Origin: Sinorhizobium numidicum
GTDB lineage: Bacteria; Pseudomonadota; Alphaproteobacteria; Rhizobiales; Rhizobiaceae
Assembly: GCF_029892045.1 (NCBI RefSeq)
Contig: NZ_CP120367.1
Coordinates: 372,001-436,000, forward strand
DNA length: 64,000 nucleotides
Direction of reading: 5' to 3'
In this document: positions 26,755 through 34,923 of the stretch, in pieces
How the letters are laid out: each line of letters starts with the position of its first letter
Numbering within the stretch: position 1 is the first letter of the stretch
Notes under the pieces: model-generated
The model's input: only the letters and a program-made list of their open reading frames with translations
What the model was told of the DNA's origin: nothing
Database searches by the model: none
Translations under genes and position numbers: made by a program

Positions 26755-27822
26755 ATGGGCAACGACCTGTCTGAAGCTCATGTACGTTCCGGTCAGGTGA
26801 TGACGGTGACTGGACCCGTAGCTGCCGAAGAGCTCGGCGTCACACTGATGCATGAGCATATTCTCAATGATTGCCGCTGCTGGTGGCATCCGCCTAAGGC
26901 CAAGGAACGGCAATACCTCGCCGAGGGTTTCGTCTGCATGGAAATTCTTTGCGAACTTCGGCAGGACCCGTTCGTCAACAAGCACAACATCACCCTTGAT
27001 GACGAGTCGTTGGCAATCGCCGAACTCAAGGCCTTCGCCTCGGAGGGAGGCCGGACCGTCGTTGAGCCGACCTGCAGGGGGATCGGGCGCAATCCGCTGG
27101 CGTTGCGACGCATTTCGGAAGAGACCGGCCTCAACATCGTGATGGGCGCCGGCTACTACCTTGGCTCTTCCCATCCGGCCAAGGTCGCCAAAATGACCGT
27201 CGACGAGATTGCCAACGAGATCGTTTGTGAGGCCATCGAAGGCGTTGACGGTAGCGACGTCAAAATTGGTCTAATCGGCGAGATCGGGGTTTCCGCCGAC
27301 TTTACCGCGGACGAGGAGAAGTCGCTGCGCGGCGCGGCGCGAGCCCAGGTCAGAACCGGATTGCCGTTGATGGTCCATCTGCCTGGCTGGTTCCGCCTCG
27401 GCCACCGTGTGCTCGACATGGTCGCTGCGGAAGGTGCTGATCTGCGCCACACTGTGCTCTGCCATATGAACCCGTCCCACGACGATTTCGCCTATCAGAG
27501 TGAATTGGCTTCGCGCGGTGCGTTCATCGAATACGACATGATCGGCATGGATTTCTTCTATGCCGATCAGCAGGTCCAGTGCCCAAGCGACGAAGAAGCC
27601 GCGCGAGCCATCGTCAGGCTGGTCGAGGCCGGCCATCTCGAACGGATACTGCTGTCGCACGACGTGTTCTTGAAGATGATGCTGACGCATTACGGCGGTA
27701 ACGGCTACGCCTATGTGCTGCGTCATTTCCTGCCGCGTCTGAAACGTCATGGGCTCGAGGAGCCGGTCCTCGATCGAATGATGCGGGGAAATCCCTGTTC
27801 GGTATTCCAAGCCGGGGCATGA
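26755..27822 (+). CDS. Phosphotriesterase-family metal-dependent hydrolase
   Basis: A 355-residue TIM-barrel hydrolase of the phosphotriesterase-related group. Metal ligands read as H33xH35 (LMHEHIL), bridging E176 (GLIGEIGVS), H208 (LMVHLPG), H237 (VLCHMNP) and D303 (LLSHDVF). The bridging residue is Glu rather than the carboxylated Lys of true phosphotriesterases, which is common in sugar-lactonase and phosphodiesterase branches. In this context it may open a sugar lactone or hydrolyse a phosphorylated intermediate. AGAT before the ATG is a weak site; coupling from the upstream gene four bases away may compensate. Confidence 0.88.
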   Translation: MGNDLSEAHVRSGQVMTVTGPVAAEELGVTLMHEHILNDCRCWWHPPKAKERQYLAEGFVCMEILCELRQDPFVNKHNITLDDESLAIAELKAFASEGGRTVVEPTCRGIGRNPLALRRISEETGLNIVMGAGYYLGSSHPAKVAKMTVDEIANEIVCEAIEGVDGSDVKIGLIGEIGVSADFTADEEKSLRGAARAQVRTGLPLMVHLPGWFRLGHRVLDMVAAEGADLRHTVLCHMNPSHDDFAYQSELASRGAFIEYDMIGMDFFYADQQVQCPSDEEAARAIVRLVEAGHLERILLSHDVFLKMMLTHYGGNGYAYVLRHFLPRLKRHGLEEPVLDRMMRGNPCSVFQAGA

Positions 27823-27863
27823 TCCGCCCCTTAATGCATAAGTTCAAGACAGACGGATAAGCG

Positions 27864-28631
27864 ATGACAAAGAAAGTACTTCTCGTTGGTGAAAGCTGGG
27901 TCAGCTCCGCCACCCATTACAAGGGCTTCGACCAGTTCGGCAGCGTCACCTTTCATCTCGGCGCCGAGCCGCTTGTCAAGGCGCTCGAAGGCAGCGAGTT
28001 CGAGCTGACCTACATGACGGCGCATGAAGCGGTCGATAAATTCCCCTATGAGATGGCGGGCCTCGATGATTTCGATGCGATAATTCTGTCCGACATAGGT
28101 GCGAACTCGCTGCTGTTGCCGCCGGACGTATGGCTCCATTCCCGCACCGTGGCGAACCGGCTAAAGCTTATCAGGGCCTGGGTGGACAAGGGGGGCGCTC
28201 TGCTGATGGTCGGCGGCTACTTTTCCTTCCAGGGCATTGACGGCAAGGCTCGCTGGCGGCGCACGCCCGTTGAAGAGACGCTCCCGGTGACTTGCCTTCC
28301 CTATGACGACCGGGTGGAAATTCCCGAGGGCGCCGTTGCCGATATCGTAAAGCCGGATCACCCCGTAATGGCTGGACTTGGCGGCGAGTGGCCGGTGCTT
28401 CTCGGCGTCAACGAGGTGGAAGCGCGCGACGACGCCGATGTCATCGCCCGACTTCCAGCGGACCAGGGAGGTCATCCGCTGCTTGTTCTTGGCAACTATG
28501 GTAAGGGCCGCACCGCCGCCTGGACCTCCGATATCGGACCTCACTGGCTGTCGCCGGCATTCTGCGCATGGGAAGGCTATGGCAGGCTCTGGAAGAACAT
28601 TCTCGGTTGGATGACTGAAAGCGCCCGCTGA
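27864..28631 (+). CDS. Glutamine amidotransferase-like protein (PF07090 type)
   Basis: A 255-residue protein with the GATase1-like fold of PF07090: KVLLVGESWVSSATHYKGFD at the start, DDFDAIILSDIGANSLLLP, VDKGGALLMVGGYFSFQGID, and a C-terminal segment (WTSDIGPHWLSPAFCAWEGY) typical of this group. A classical Cys-His-Glu amidotransferase triad is not evident, so it may be a non-catalytic or differently acting member. It follows the hydrolase gene by 41 bases in the same direction and faces the convergent kinase gene. Function unknown. Confidence 0.8.
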   Translation: MTKKVLLVGESWVSSATHYKGFDQFGSVTFHLGAEPLVKALEGSEFELTYMTAHEAVDKFPYEMAGLDDFDAIILSDIGANSLLLPPDVWLHSRTVANRLKLIRAWVDKGGALLMVGGYFSFQGIDGKARWRRTPVEETLPVTCLPYDDRVEIPEGAVADIVKPDHPVMAGLGGEWPVLLGVNEVEARDDADVIARLPADQGGHPLLVLGNYGKGRTAAWTSDIGPHWLSPAFCAWEGYGRLWKNILGWMTESAR

Positions 28632-28657
28632 GCGAGCAGCCCCGAGTTGGTCCTCGC

Positions 28658-29563
28658 TCAACGCGAGGCGAGAATCTTCGCAAGCTCGCTCGCGGTTGGA
28701 AAAGCCGAGCGCGTGCCGGGACGGCTTACGGTGATCGCGGCGGCGCGGGTCGCATGCTCGACTGCAGTGCGGTCGAGGCGGGTCGCCCGCAGTTTCGCCG
28801 AGGCAAGGGCGACTGCCATGAAGGTGTCGCCGGCGCCGGTCGTGTCCACGGTCTCGCAGGCGGCTGCAGGAACGCGAACGACGCCTTCGTCCGTCACGAG
28901 CATCGCGCCGTGGCTGCCGAACGTGAGAACGACTTCGCGAAGCCCGGCCGAAAGCAAGGTGCGAGCTGCACTTTCGCCACTCGTTCCGGTCAGCGCCAAG
29001 GCCTCTCCCTCGTTGAGAAAGGCGATGTCGATGAGCGGCCAGAGACTGGCGAAGAAGGAACGAAGGGGAGAGGGATTGAAGGCCGTCACCATGCTGCGCG
29101 CACGGGCCGCTTCAAGGACGCCACGGGTCGTTTTGTCCGTGAGATTGCCTTGCAGAATTGCGAGGTCGCCTGCTGCCGCATCGGCAAGCGCCGCCACGGC
29201 ATCGGCAAGCGGGAGGTTCTGGGCGGCGTCCGTCGTCGTGACGTTCAGGTTCTCACCGTCGGGTGTCGTCAGCACGATCGAGAAATCGCTCGATCTGCCT
29301 GTAAGCGGAACGAGATGGCTTACCACCGGTTCCTCGGCGAGATGCTCGCGGATTATGTTTGCGCGAAAACCTTCACCGATGGCCGCAATGAGGCTGGTTG
29401 GAAGTCCGCAGCGCGCCATGACGACAGCCTGGTTCGCTCCCTTGCCACCAAGGTCACGGGATTGCTGCCGGCCGAGCACGGATGCTCCCGCAACCGGCAT
29501 TTCCGACACGGCAATGGTCTCGTCGATGGTGACATTACCGATTACGTAAGCGTGCATGGACAT
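28658..29563 (-). CDS. PfkB-family carbohydrate/nucleoside kinase
   Basis: A ribokinase-like kinase of about 301 residues. The N-terminal PfkB motif reads GGKGANQAVVMARCG, and the C-terminal motif DTTGAGDTFMAVAL holds the catalytic Asp and anion hole. The start is ATG at 29563 or two codons later at 29557; more upstream frame is not plausible. It is the only gene of this cluster on the minus strand: convergent with the GATase-like gene and divergent from the BtpA gene with only 19 bases between start codons. It probably phosphorylates the imported sugar or a nucleoside-like intermediate. Confidence 0.88.
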   Translation of the reverse strand: MSMHAYVIGNVTIDETIAVSEMPVAGASVLGRQQSRDLGGKGANQAVVMARCGLPTSLIAAIGEGFRANIIREHLAEEPVVSHLVPLTGRSSDFSIVLTTPDGENLNVTTTDAAQNLPLADAVAALADAAAGDLAILQGNLTDKTTRGVLEAARARSMVTAFNPSPLRSFFASLWPLIDIAFLNEGEALALTGTSGESAARTLLSAGLREVVLTFGSHGAMLVTDEGVVRVPAAACETVDTTGAGDTFMAVALASAKLRATRLDRTAVEHATRAAAITVSRPGTRSAFPTASELAKILASR

Positions 29564-29564
29564 A

Positions 29565-29574
29565 CTTTCGAAAG
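29565..29574. promoter_or_regulatory. CTTTCGAAAG palindrome between divergent start codons
   Basis: A perfect 10-base palindrome fills most of the 19-base gap between the PfkB and BtpA start codons. It is close to LacI-type half-sites in composition but different from the operators at 22893. It may be a regulator site or simply overlap with the AGGGAAAG ribosome site of the BtpA gene. Confidence 0.3.
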
Positions 29575-29582
29575 GGAAAGAA

Positions 29583-30425
29583 ATGCCGGAAATATCCGAA
29601 AAACCTTCAAGCGCCATAAGGGAAATATTCGGGACTGACAAGGTTCTGATCGGCATGATTCATTGCCCGGCTTTTCCCGGGGCCCCGCGTTATCGCGCTG
29701 CGGACATGTCGACGATTTATGACGCTTGCATGCGCGACGCCGAAGCTCTGATCGAAGGCGGCATGCACGGCCTCATCATCGAGAACCATGGCGATCTGCC
29801 CTTTTCCAAGCCGGAAGACATTGGCCACGAAACGGCAGCGTTCATGTCCGTGGTGACCGATCGCATCGCTCGCGCCACCGGTGTCCCGCTTGGTATCAAC
29901 GTGCTTGCCAACGCACCAATTCCGGCCCTTGCAATCGCCATGGCCGGCGGTGCCAAATTCATACGCGTCAATCAGTGGGCAAATGCCTATGTCGCCAATG
30001 AAGGCCTTATGGAAGGCCGCGCCGGTGAGGCAATGCGATACCGGTCGATGCTGCGGGGTGAACACATCAAGATCTTTGCCGATAGTCACGTCAAACACGG
30101 TAGTCACGCGATCGTCGCTGACCGGTCGATCCAGGAACTGACCCGAGACCTTGCGTTTTTCGATGCCGACGGCGTGATCGCCACCGGGCAACGAACCGGT
30201 AACGCCGCCACCATCGAGGAGATTGAGGAAATCCGTTCGGCCACCCATCTGCCCCTCCTGGTTGGCTCGGGCGTCACGAAGGACAACATCCTCGAGATTC
30301 TCCAGCGCACGAACGGCGTCATCGTCGCCTCTTCGCTGAAGCACGGTGGTGTCTGGTGGAACGCCGTCGATATCGAGCGGGTCCGCGCCCTGCGCGCTGC
30401 CGCCGCACCTGTCCTGGAGGCATGA
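29583..30425 (+). CDS. BtpA/SgcQ-family protein
   Basis: A 280-residue TIM-barrel protein of the BtpA/SgcQ family: VLIGMIHCPAFPGAPRY at the start, GGMHGLIIENHGDLPF, GVPLGINVLANAP and VIATGQRTGNAA in the barrel, and LLVGSGVTKDNILEIL near the end. BtpA was named for photosystem I biogenesis in cyanobacteria, but most bacterial members lie in sugar-catabolism loci and are presumed phospho-sugar enzymes. AGGGAAAG precedes ATG 29583; an in-frame start at 29556 overlaps the divergent kinase. It is followed three bases later by the TenA-like gene. Confidence 0.86.
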   Translation: MPEISEKPSSAIREIFGTDKVLIGMIHCPAFPGAPRYRAADMSTIYDACMRDAEALIEGGMHGLIIENHGDLPFSKPEDIGHETAAFMSVVTDRIARATGVPLGINVLANAPIPALAIAMAGGAKFIRVNQWANAYVANEGLMEGRAGEAMRYRSMLRGEHIKIFADSHVKHGSHAIVADRSIQELTRDLAFFDADGVIATGQRTGNAATIEEIEEIRSATHLPLLVGSGVTKDNILEILQRTNGVIVASSLKHGGVWWNAVDIERVRALRAAAAPVLEA

Positions 30426-30428
30426 ACC

Positions 30429-31076
30429 GTGGAGACAGAGACTCTTTCCGACCAGATCCTCCGCGAAAATGCCTCCGTTTTCGAAGCCATGGTGAACCAT
30501 CGCTTCGTAGAGGATGTCAAGCGGAACGGCTTGAGCAATGAGACTTTCGAACGCTATCTCGTCTACGAGGGCGCTTTCGTCGATACTGCTATCTCAATCT
30601 TCGCTTATGGCGTGGCCAAGGCCGAGACGGTCGAACAGAAGCGATGGTTGGTTGGCGTGCTTGACGCCCTTGCCAATCAGCAGATTGCCTATTTCGAGAA
30701 GACTTTCGCCTTGCGCGGCATCAACCCTTCTGCCTTCGACCTGCAACTGCCCGAGGTCGAGGCGTTCCGAACCGGCATGCTAGAGATTGCGCGCGAAGGC
30801 ACCTTCCTCGACATCGTCGCCGCCATGTTTGCGGCCGAGTGGATGTACTGGACCTGGTCGAAACAGGCTAAAGCCTCTGCGATCAGCGACCCGCTGCTTC
30901 GAGAATGGGTGGATATGCATACACATGAGGATTTCGCCGCCCAGGCCATGTGGCTGAGAGACCAGTTGGACGGGGCAGGCGAGACGTTGACGGCGAAAGA
31001 ACGTGCGCGACTGAGCAGTGTCTTCGCTCGTGCGCAAGAGCTCGAGATTGAATTTCATGAGGCGCCATATCGCTGA
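30429..31076 (+). CDS. TenA/thiaminase II-family protein
   Basis: A 215-residue all-helical protein of the TenA family, GTG start, with GGAGG seven bases upstream inside the end of the BtpA gene. Visible are FERYLVYEGAFVDTAISIFA, LANQQIAYFEKTF, AAEWMYWTWSKQA and late ELEIEFHE with the conserved Glu. The active-site Cys of classical TenA is not obvious, as in the TenA_E branch. TenA proteins hydrolyse aminopyrimidine C-N bonds or thiamin. Here it sits at the end of a sugar-type catabolic operon with no thiamin genes, so a role on an unusual nitrogen-containing intermediate is possible. Confidence 0.85.
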   Translation: METETLSDQILRENASVFEAMVNHRFVEDVKRNGLSNETFERYLVYEGAFVDTAISIFAYGVAKAETVEQKRWLVGVLDALANQQIAYFEKTFALRGINPSAFDLQLPEVEAFRTGMLEIAREGTFLDIVAAMFAAEWMYWTWSKQAKASAISDPLLREWVDMHTHEDFAAQAMWLRDQLDGAGETLTAKERARLSSVFARAQELEIEFHEAPYR

Positions 31077-31200
31077 GCCGCCGCTGCGCACCGGACGCAA
31101 GTCCTAAATTCCTGACCGGAACTTTGTAAGTCTTGGCGTGTTTGCACGCGAGGTGTAAACAAGAAAATTCCAGTCGCTGAACCGATCCTGGAAGCGCTGT

Positions 31201-31758
31201 ATGCAAGTCTCGAGAATGCCACACAATGAGGAACACTCGGCCCGGCCACTTGGCGGCTCACGCAGGCTCGACCGCAACATCAACGCTATTTTGAAACGGC
31301 GCGAGGAGGCGGAACGAGAAAGAACGCTTCACGACAGGATTGCGGACGCCATTACCCATTTTGCCGGCTCGATGACGTTCATCTATCTACATCTGGCGGC
31401 GGTCGGCTTCTGGATTGCAGCAAACATCGGTTGGATCCCCGGCGTGCCGATTTTCGATCCAAGCTTTGTGATCCTCGCCATGGTTGCCTCGGTAGAGGCG
31501 ATCTTCATCTCCACCTTCGTTCTCATCAGCCAAAATCGGATGGCGGAGAATGCCGACAAGCGCGCGGATCTCAACCTGCAAATATCGCTTCTCGCGGAGC
31601 AGGAGGCGACGCAGCTCCTAACGCTGGTCTCCGCGATAGCAGATCGTCTGCACGTAAAGACGGCGGTCGACTCCGAAGTCAGCGAACTCGCAACGGAAGT
31701 CACTCCGGAAGACGTGCTCGACCGGCTGGAGAAGCGGGGAGGGTCTGGCAACGACTAG
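31201..31758 (+). CDS. DUF1003-family membrane protein
   Basis: A 185-residue inner-membrane protein of the DUF1003 family. The conserved block DRIADAITHFAGSMTFIYLH leads into one hydrophobic helix, a GW/NIGWIPG turn, FDPSFVILAMVASVEAIFIS as a second helix, and SQNRMAENADKRADLNLQ leading into a coiled-coil C-terminus. GGAAG lies about six bases upstream of the ATG at 31201; a second Met five codons later is possible. Function unknown. Confidence 0.85.
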   Translation: MQVSRMPHNEEHSARPLGGSRRLDRNINAILKRREEAERERTLHDRIADAITHFAGSMTFIYLHLAAVGFWIAANIGWIPGVPIFDPSFVILAMVASVEAIFISTFVLISQNRMAENADKRADLNLQISLLAEQEATQLLTLVSAIADRLHVKTAVDSEVSELATEVTPEDVLDRLEKRGGSGND

Positions 31759-31938
31759 ACGCCATCGACCTTTGCTGCGATTGACCGGTTGACACGTAGG
31801 AATGCGTCGCGTTTATGTCGCGAGCATTAGAGATGACCATCCCCTCTCGGCACGGGACAGGGTTCTTACGTTGCGGCAGATGAAGACGTAAATCCCAATA
31901 TATCGGATGAGCATCTTCGGTTCGCCCCCGAAGGAACG

Positions 31939-32157
31939 CTAGGCACAGCGTCTGAATCCCATCGCCGACTTCTTAGTGAGGGCCTCTAGCACTTCAGCTC
32001 TGGCTAAGCCTTCTTCCATCAAGCCAACCAGTGTGATCGCAGCCATGGTGGCTTCGGGGCTGTCTCGTTCGACATGCTGAATAACGCACCACTCGCGGAG
32101 GGCGTCGCGCATGAATGCAATGTCCTCTGGGAGGAAGTAAGATCGTCTGTTTGCCAT
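31939..32157 (-). CDS. Small hypothetical protein (72 aa)
   Basis: Begins MANRRSYFLPEDIAFMRDAL, with GGAGTGAGGA immediately upstream of the ATG at 32157. Helical throughout, with no membrane segment. It looks like one of the short conserved rhizobial proteins (RDSPEATMAAITLVGLMEEG), perhaps a stress-induced regulator, but I do not recognise a named family. It stands alone. Confidence 0.55.
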   Translation of the reverse strand: MANRRSYFLPEDIAFMRDALREWCVIQHVERDSPEATMAAITLVGLMEEGLARAEVLEALTKKSAMGFRRCA

Positions 32158-32544
32158 GATCCTCACTCCCCAGAGAACATAGCTTCACGATAGGCTCACG
32201 ATGTGTTTCAAGCAACAACATTCAGGGAGAAGGCTCTCGCCTTGGTCCGGTGTTTCACTGTACCTTCGGATGCCCTACCGGGTACCGCGATTTCCTCAAG
32301 CTGGAGATCGTCGCGTAGCTGCGCTCGATCGCCCGGTATCTCCATATCAATTCCACGGCGACGCATGAGACGATGGCGGCCGGATTGCTCTTGTGGGGCG
32401 TAGAAATAATGGTGAGCCTCTGAGGCGCCTGTCGCTTCAACACCAAGGTGACCGCGAGGGAACGCTCGCTTGCCTCTTTGCGGGCCACGGGGGCGCATCG
32501 TGTTAGTCCGCGGGATCGGCTGATAAAGACACGACACGTTCGGT
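32158..32544. other. Intergenic region, nothing assignable
   Basis: About 390 bases between two small minus-strand genes. Open frames on both strands lack ribosome sites and recognisable content. No repeat or terminator with a U-tract was seen. Confidence 0.3.
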
Positions 32545-32820
32545 TCAAACGGCACCGGGAAACACTTGCTGCTCTCTGATGTATGCGACCGCGGTAGCCT
32601 CGATCTCCTGGCATTCTTCCTCGGATCTTAGGAGGGCTTGGTCCTCTTTCTGTGCGGAACAACGAAGAGCGTCACGGTCCAGGCATGCGAGTTCGTAAGC
32701 CTCGCATAGCTTCATGAAGACAAGGTCGCGCATCATCCAAGGGCTGTGACGCAGCTCAGGGATCGCCAACAGCAATCTCGCCTTTCCTGCTTTCCTCACA
32801 TCCATGTCCATCGCCCGCAT
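32545..32820 (-). CDS. Small hypothetical protein, paralogue of the product of 33218-33496
   Basis: About 91 residues from the ATG at 32820 (or the next one at 32811); the start is uncertain and no strong ribosome site is visible. The core KAGKARLLLAIPEL ... LCEAYELACLDRDAL matches NGRARLALALPHH ... LCETYAVVAMKLEAL of the minus-strand gene at 33218-33496, so the two are diverged paralogues flanking the csbD-like gene. Mostly helical, soluble. Function unknown. Confidence 0.5.
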   Translation of the reverse strand: MRAMDMDVRKAGKARLLLAIPELRHSPWMMRDLVFMKLCEAYELACLDRDALRCSAQKEDQALLRSEEECQEIEATAVAYIREQQVFPGAV

Positions 32821-32967
32821 TATTTGGCGAGCCGAACGGCACTCTTCAGAAAACGTTCCAAAAAAATGATAAAAATGCTGTAGAGCAACCACTTACGAGG
32901 AAAAAGTGAACCAAATGCGCCGTCACGAGTTGAGGTTACAGAGCGTTGAACCCCAGGAGGAAACGCA

Positions 32968-33177
32968 ATGGATTGGAATCGCATCGAAGGGAACTGGAAG
33001 CAGGCCAAGGGCAAAATTAAGGAGCAGTGGGGCAAGCTCACTGACGATGACCTTGATGAGATCGCCGGCAACCGCGACCAGCTCGAAGGAAAAATTCAGG
33101 AACGCTACGGCATCGAGAAGGATCGCGTCCGGCGCGATATCGATGAGTGGTACGGCCGACAGTCCTGGGACTGGTGA
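32968..33177 (+). CDS. CsbD-family stress protein
   Basis: A 69-residue acidic, helical protein of the CsbD family: MDWNRIEGNWKQAKGKIKEQ at the start, then GKLTDDDLDEIAGNRDQLEG and a C-terminal WYGRQSWDW. A perfect AGGAGG lies before the ATG. CsbD-like proteins are induced by general stress in many bacteria; the biochemical role is unknown. It is flanked by the two paralogous small genes on the other strand. Confidence 0.9.
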   Translation: MDWNRIEGNWKQAKGKIKEQWGKLTDDDLDEIAGNRDQLEGKIQERYGIEKDRVRRDIDEWYGRQSWDW

Positions 33178-33217
33178 TCACCGGAATACGCACATGAAGT
33201 CCCGCTTTGGCGGGATC

Positions 33218-33496
33218 TCAAGGGATCTCCACAAGTCTACGTCTGTGCCTTTCCAGCAGCTCGACCGCCTCGGCTTGCAAGTCCAGGCACAGACCTTGGT
33301 ATTCAAGCAATAGATCCTCCCGAGGTGGGTTTTCTTTCCGCAGCGCTTCAAGCTTCATAGCCACGACTGCGTAAGTCTCGCAAAGCGCGTCCAATTCAAG
33401 AGATTTAGCGATGCGAAGCTGTTCCCTGTGATGTGGCAGGGCAAGTGCAAGCCGGGCTCTACCATTGCGCATTAAGGACATTGCCATCGCTACCAT
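33218..33496 (-). CDS. Small hypothetical protein, paralogue of the product of 32545-32820
   Basis: About 92 residues from ATG 33496 (MVAMAMSLMRNGRARLALAL); Mets a few codons later are alternatives. The frame is open for another 80 codons upstream through a TTG-triplet repeat, but that part encodes a Thr run and is unlikely to be translated. Shares the pattern RARLALALP ... LCETYAVVAMKLEAL with the gene at 32545. A 10-bp hairpin sits just upstream, where it could affect translation. Function unknown. Confidence 0.5.
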   Translation of the reverse strand: MVAMAMSLMRNGRARLALALPHHREQLRIAKSLELDALCETYAVVAMKLEALRKENPPREDLLLEYQGLCLDLQAEAVELLERHRRRLVEIP

Positions 33497-33498
33497 CA

Positions 33499-33524
33499 CA
33501 GTGCCCGCCATATAGCGGGCACTG
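33499..33524. repeat. 10-bp perfect inverted repeat in the leader of the 33218-33496 gene
   Basis: CAGTGCCCGC (33499-33508) and GCGGGCACTG (33515-33524) are perfectly complementary around CATATA. There is no U-tract. Lying within about 30 bases of the likely start codon of the minus-strand gene, it could mask initiation or act as an operator. Confidence 0.5.
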
Positions 33525-33609
33525 CTGCGTCGGTTGGGGGACATAGGTGCCGCCCCGGGTGGAGCGACGCATGTTAATTCATGAGATGCTAAAATGTTCC
33601 GGATGCATC

Positions 33610-33632
33610 TTGTTGTTGTTGTTGTTGTTGTT
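33610..33632. repeat. TTG trinucleotide microsatellite
   Basis: About seven to eight uninterrupted TTG units on the plus strand. It lies upstream of the small minus-strand gene and before the LigD relic. Triplet changes would not shift a reading frame, so phase variation by frameshift is not expected. Confidence 0.6.
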
Positions 33633-33723
33633 GCTCCGAGAAACATGCCGCATCCCGCATGTCGTGAGAAGGATCTGACGAGCGCGGATAGGGCATTTTC
33701 GCGGACCATGCGTTGATAGGCCG

Positions 33724-33965
33724 ATGGCCAGAGCATCCTCGAAAATGCCGCCTAATACTCAGTCGACCGGCCCGATGCCGAGCCGCATCGAGCCCTCCGA
33801 TGCCATGCTCGTAGACAAACCACCGAAGGGTCCCGATTGGGCCTTTGAGGTAAAATGGCATGGCTACCATCTTGCCATGCATGTGGAGCCAGGCCGCGTG
33901 CGGGTCATCACACGCGGAGGCTGACTGGAGCGGTCGTTTTCCGGCGATTGTCGCGGAAGCGAGGT
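33724..33965 (+). pseudogene. Relic of an LigD-type ATP-dependent DNA ligase, N-terminal part
   Basis: The frame from 33724 encodes PMPSRIEPSDAMLVDKPP and then GPDWAFEVKWHGYHLAMHVE-type sequence ending VRVITRGG before a stop. This matches the start of the ligase domain of LigD-type enzymes, where the catalytic motif reads KWDGYR; here Asp is His. After RGG a frame change gives DWSGRFPAIVAEA, the normal continuation, and then a stop. Only about 80 of several hundred residues remain, so this is a dead fragment. The parent protein acts in non-homologous end joining. Confidence 0.75.
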
Positions 33966-34455
33966 GGTACACTTAACACCGGCGTCGCGGTCACTTTGCG
34001 CCTGGTAATTGGCTATGTCCGCTCTTTGGTGCAAAGCCGCTGCACGGCACTTATGCGCCGAACGTCTCCTCGCCACCTTTCGCAGCGTCAAGCGGACAGC
34101 CGTTTCGGGCTAACAGCTGCCATCGAAGCCCGTGCTTTAATGCGATGGCGTTGAGGACGTCACTCCTCCGAGCGCACAAGTGATCCGATTTTGCACCAGC
34201 CTATCGAGCCATCCGGCTCCGCGTATTCCGAGCCGGGGCCGACTGGGGTATACCCAGATGAGCCGGAAACCGGCGCCGCCGTCACAGCGAGAGGTGGATA
34301 TGGATATGTCTAACGAATCTTCCGCAGATGGGAAGATTGACGAATTCTTGTTATGGGGGTCAATTCGCTCGAGCTGCTATGTGTTGGTGGTGCTCGATAC
34401 GGGGCCGCCACGAGCGAGTTTAAGCGCATCGAAGCAAACATTGAGGCGACATTCT
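33966..34455. other. Intergenic region, nothing assignable
   Basis: About 490 bases after the ligase relic. A plus-strand frame from 34180 to 34542 contains MDMSNESSADGKIDEF but mixes frames with other coding-like pieces and overlaps the SRPBCC relic on the other strand. Probably decayed sequence. Confidence 0.3.
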
Positions 34456-34923
34456 TCAGGTGTCACGGGCCAAGCGATGCACAAGACCTCGCCGACCGCG
34501 TTCCATGACAACTGCATGGTTCCAACTGAAGAGAGGCTTTAGGATGAATGAAAGTCTGATCATCCAAGGCTTCGTGACCTTGACGATCTAGTCGTAGCGC
34601 ACATTGCATTTCAAACCCTCAGGTTGCAACGTCCATCGACCGACGCCCTCGAGCTCGCCGCAAGCTCTCCCCTCGATGATGGACCGCGGTTCTATCCTGA
34701 TCGTTTCCATTTCGAAAGCCAAGTCATAGGGTAAGGCAGTGGACCATTTCATCCAGCGGACGGCGCCGATGCCGAACTCGTCGCCTTCGCGCACAAGCGT
34801 AACCTGCTTTACCGAGGGCCACCAGTCCGGCCAGGTCTCGGGCGTGCTCAGCTCCCGCCAGACATCCTGAACCGAGGCGTCGATGGTCCATTTCGTAACA
34901 AGATGAAACTCGGTCGATGACAT
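34456..34923 (-). pseudogene. SRPBCC-family protein interrupted by an amber codon
   Basis: From ATG 34923 the frame encodes MSSTEFHLVTKWTIDASVQD and a typical polyketide-cyclase/START-like fold (VWRELSTPETWPDWWPSVKQ, GIGAVRWMKW). It stops at TAG 34588-34590 after CNVRYD. Beyond the TAG the same frame continues with IVKVTKPWM, then LSFILKPLFSWNHAVVMERG and GLVHRLA to a TGA at 34456. Relatives have Trp after RYD, so TGG probably became TAG. The interrupted product would be 111 residues instead of about 155. Confidence 0.8.

Noticed and set aside
30429..30540. A thiamin (TPP) riboswitch in front of the TenA-like gene
   Set aside because: The gene follows the BtpA gene after three bases, leaving no room, and no conserved TPP motif is present.
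33610..33632. TTG repeat as a phase-variation switch
   Set aside because: Triplet units cannot shift a frame, and the repeat lies upstream of the likely start of the neighbouring gene.
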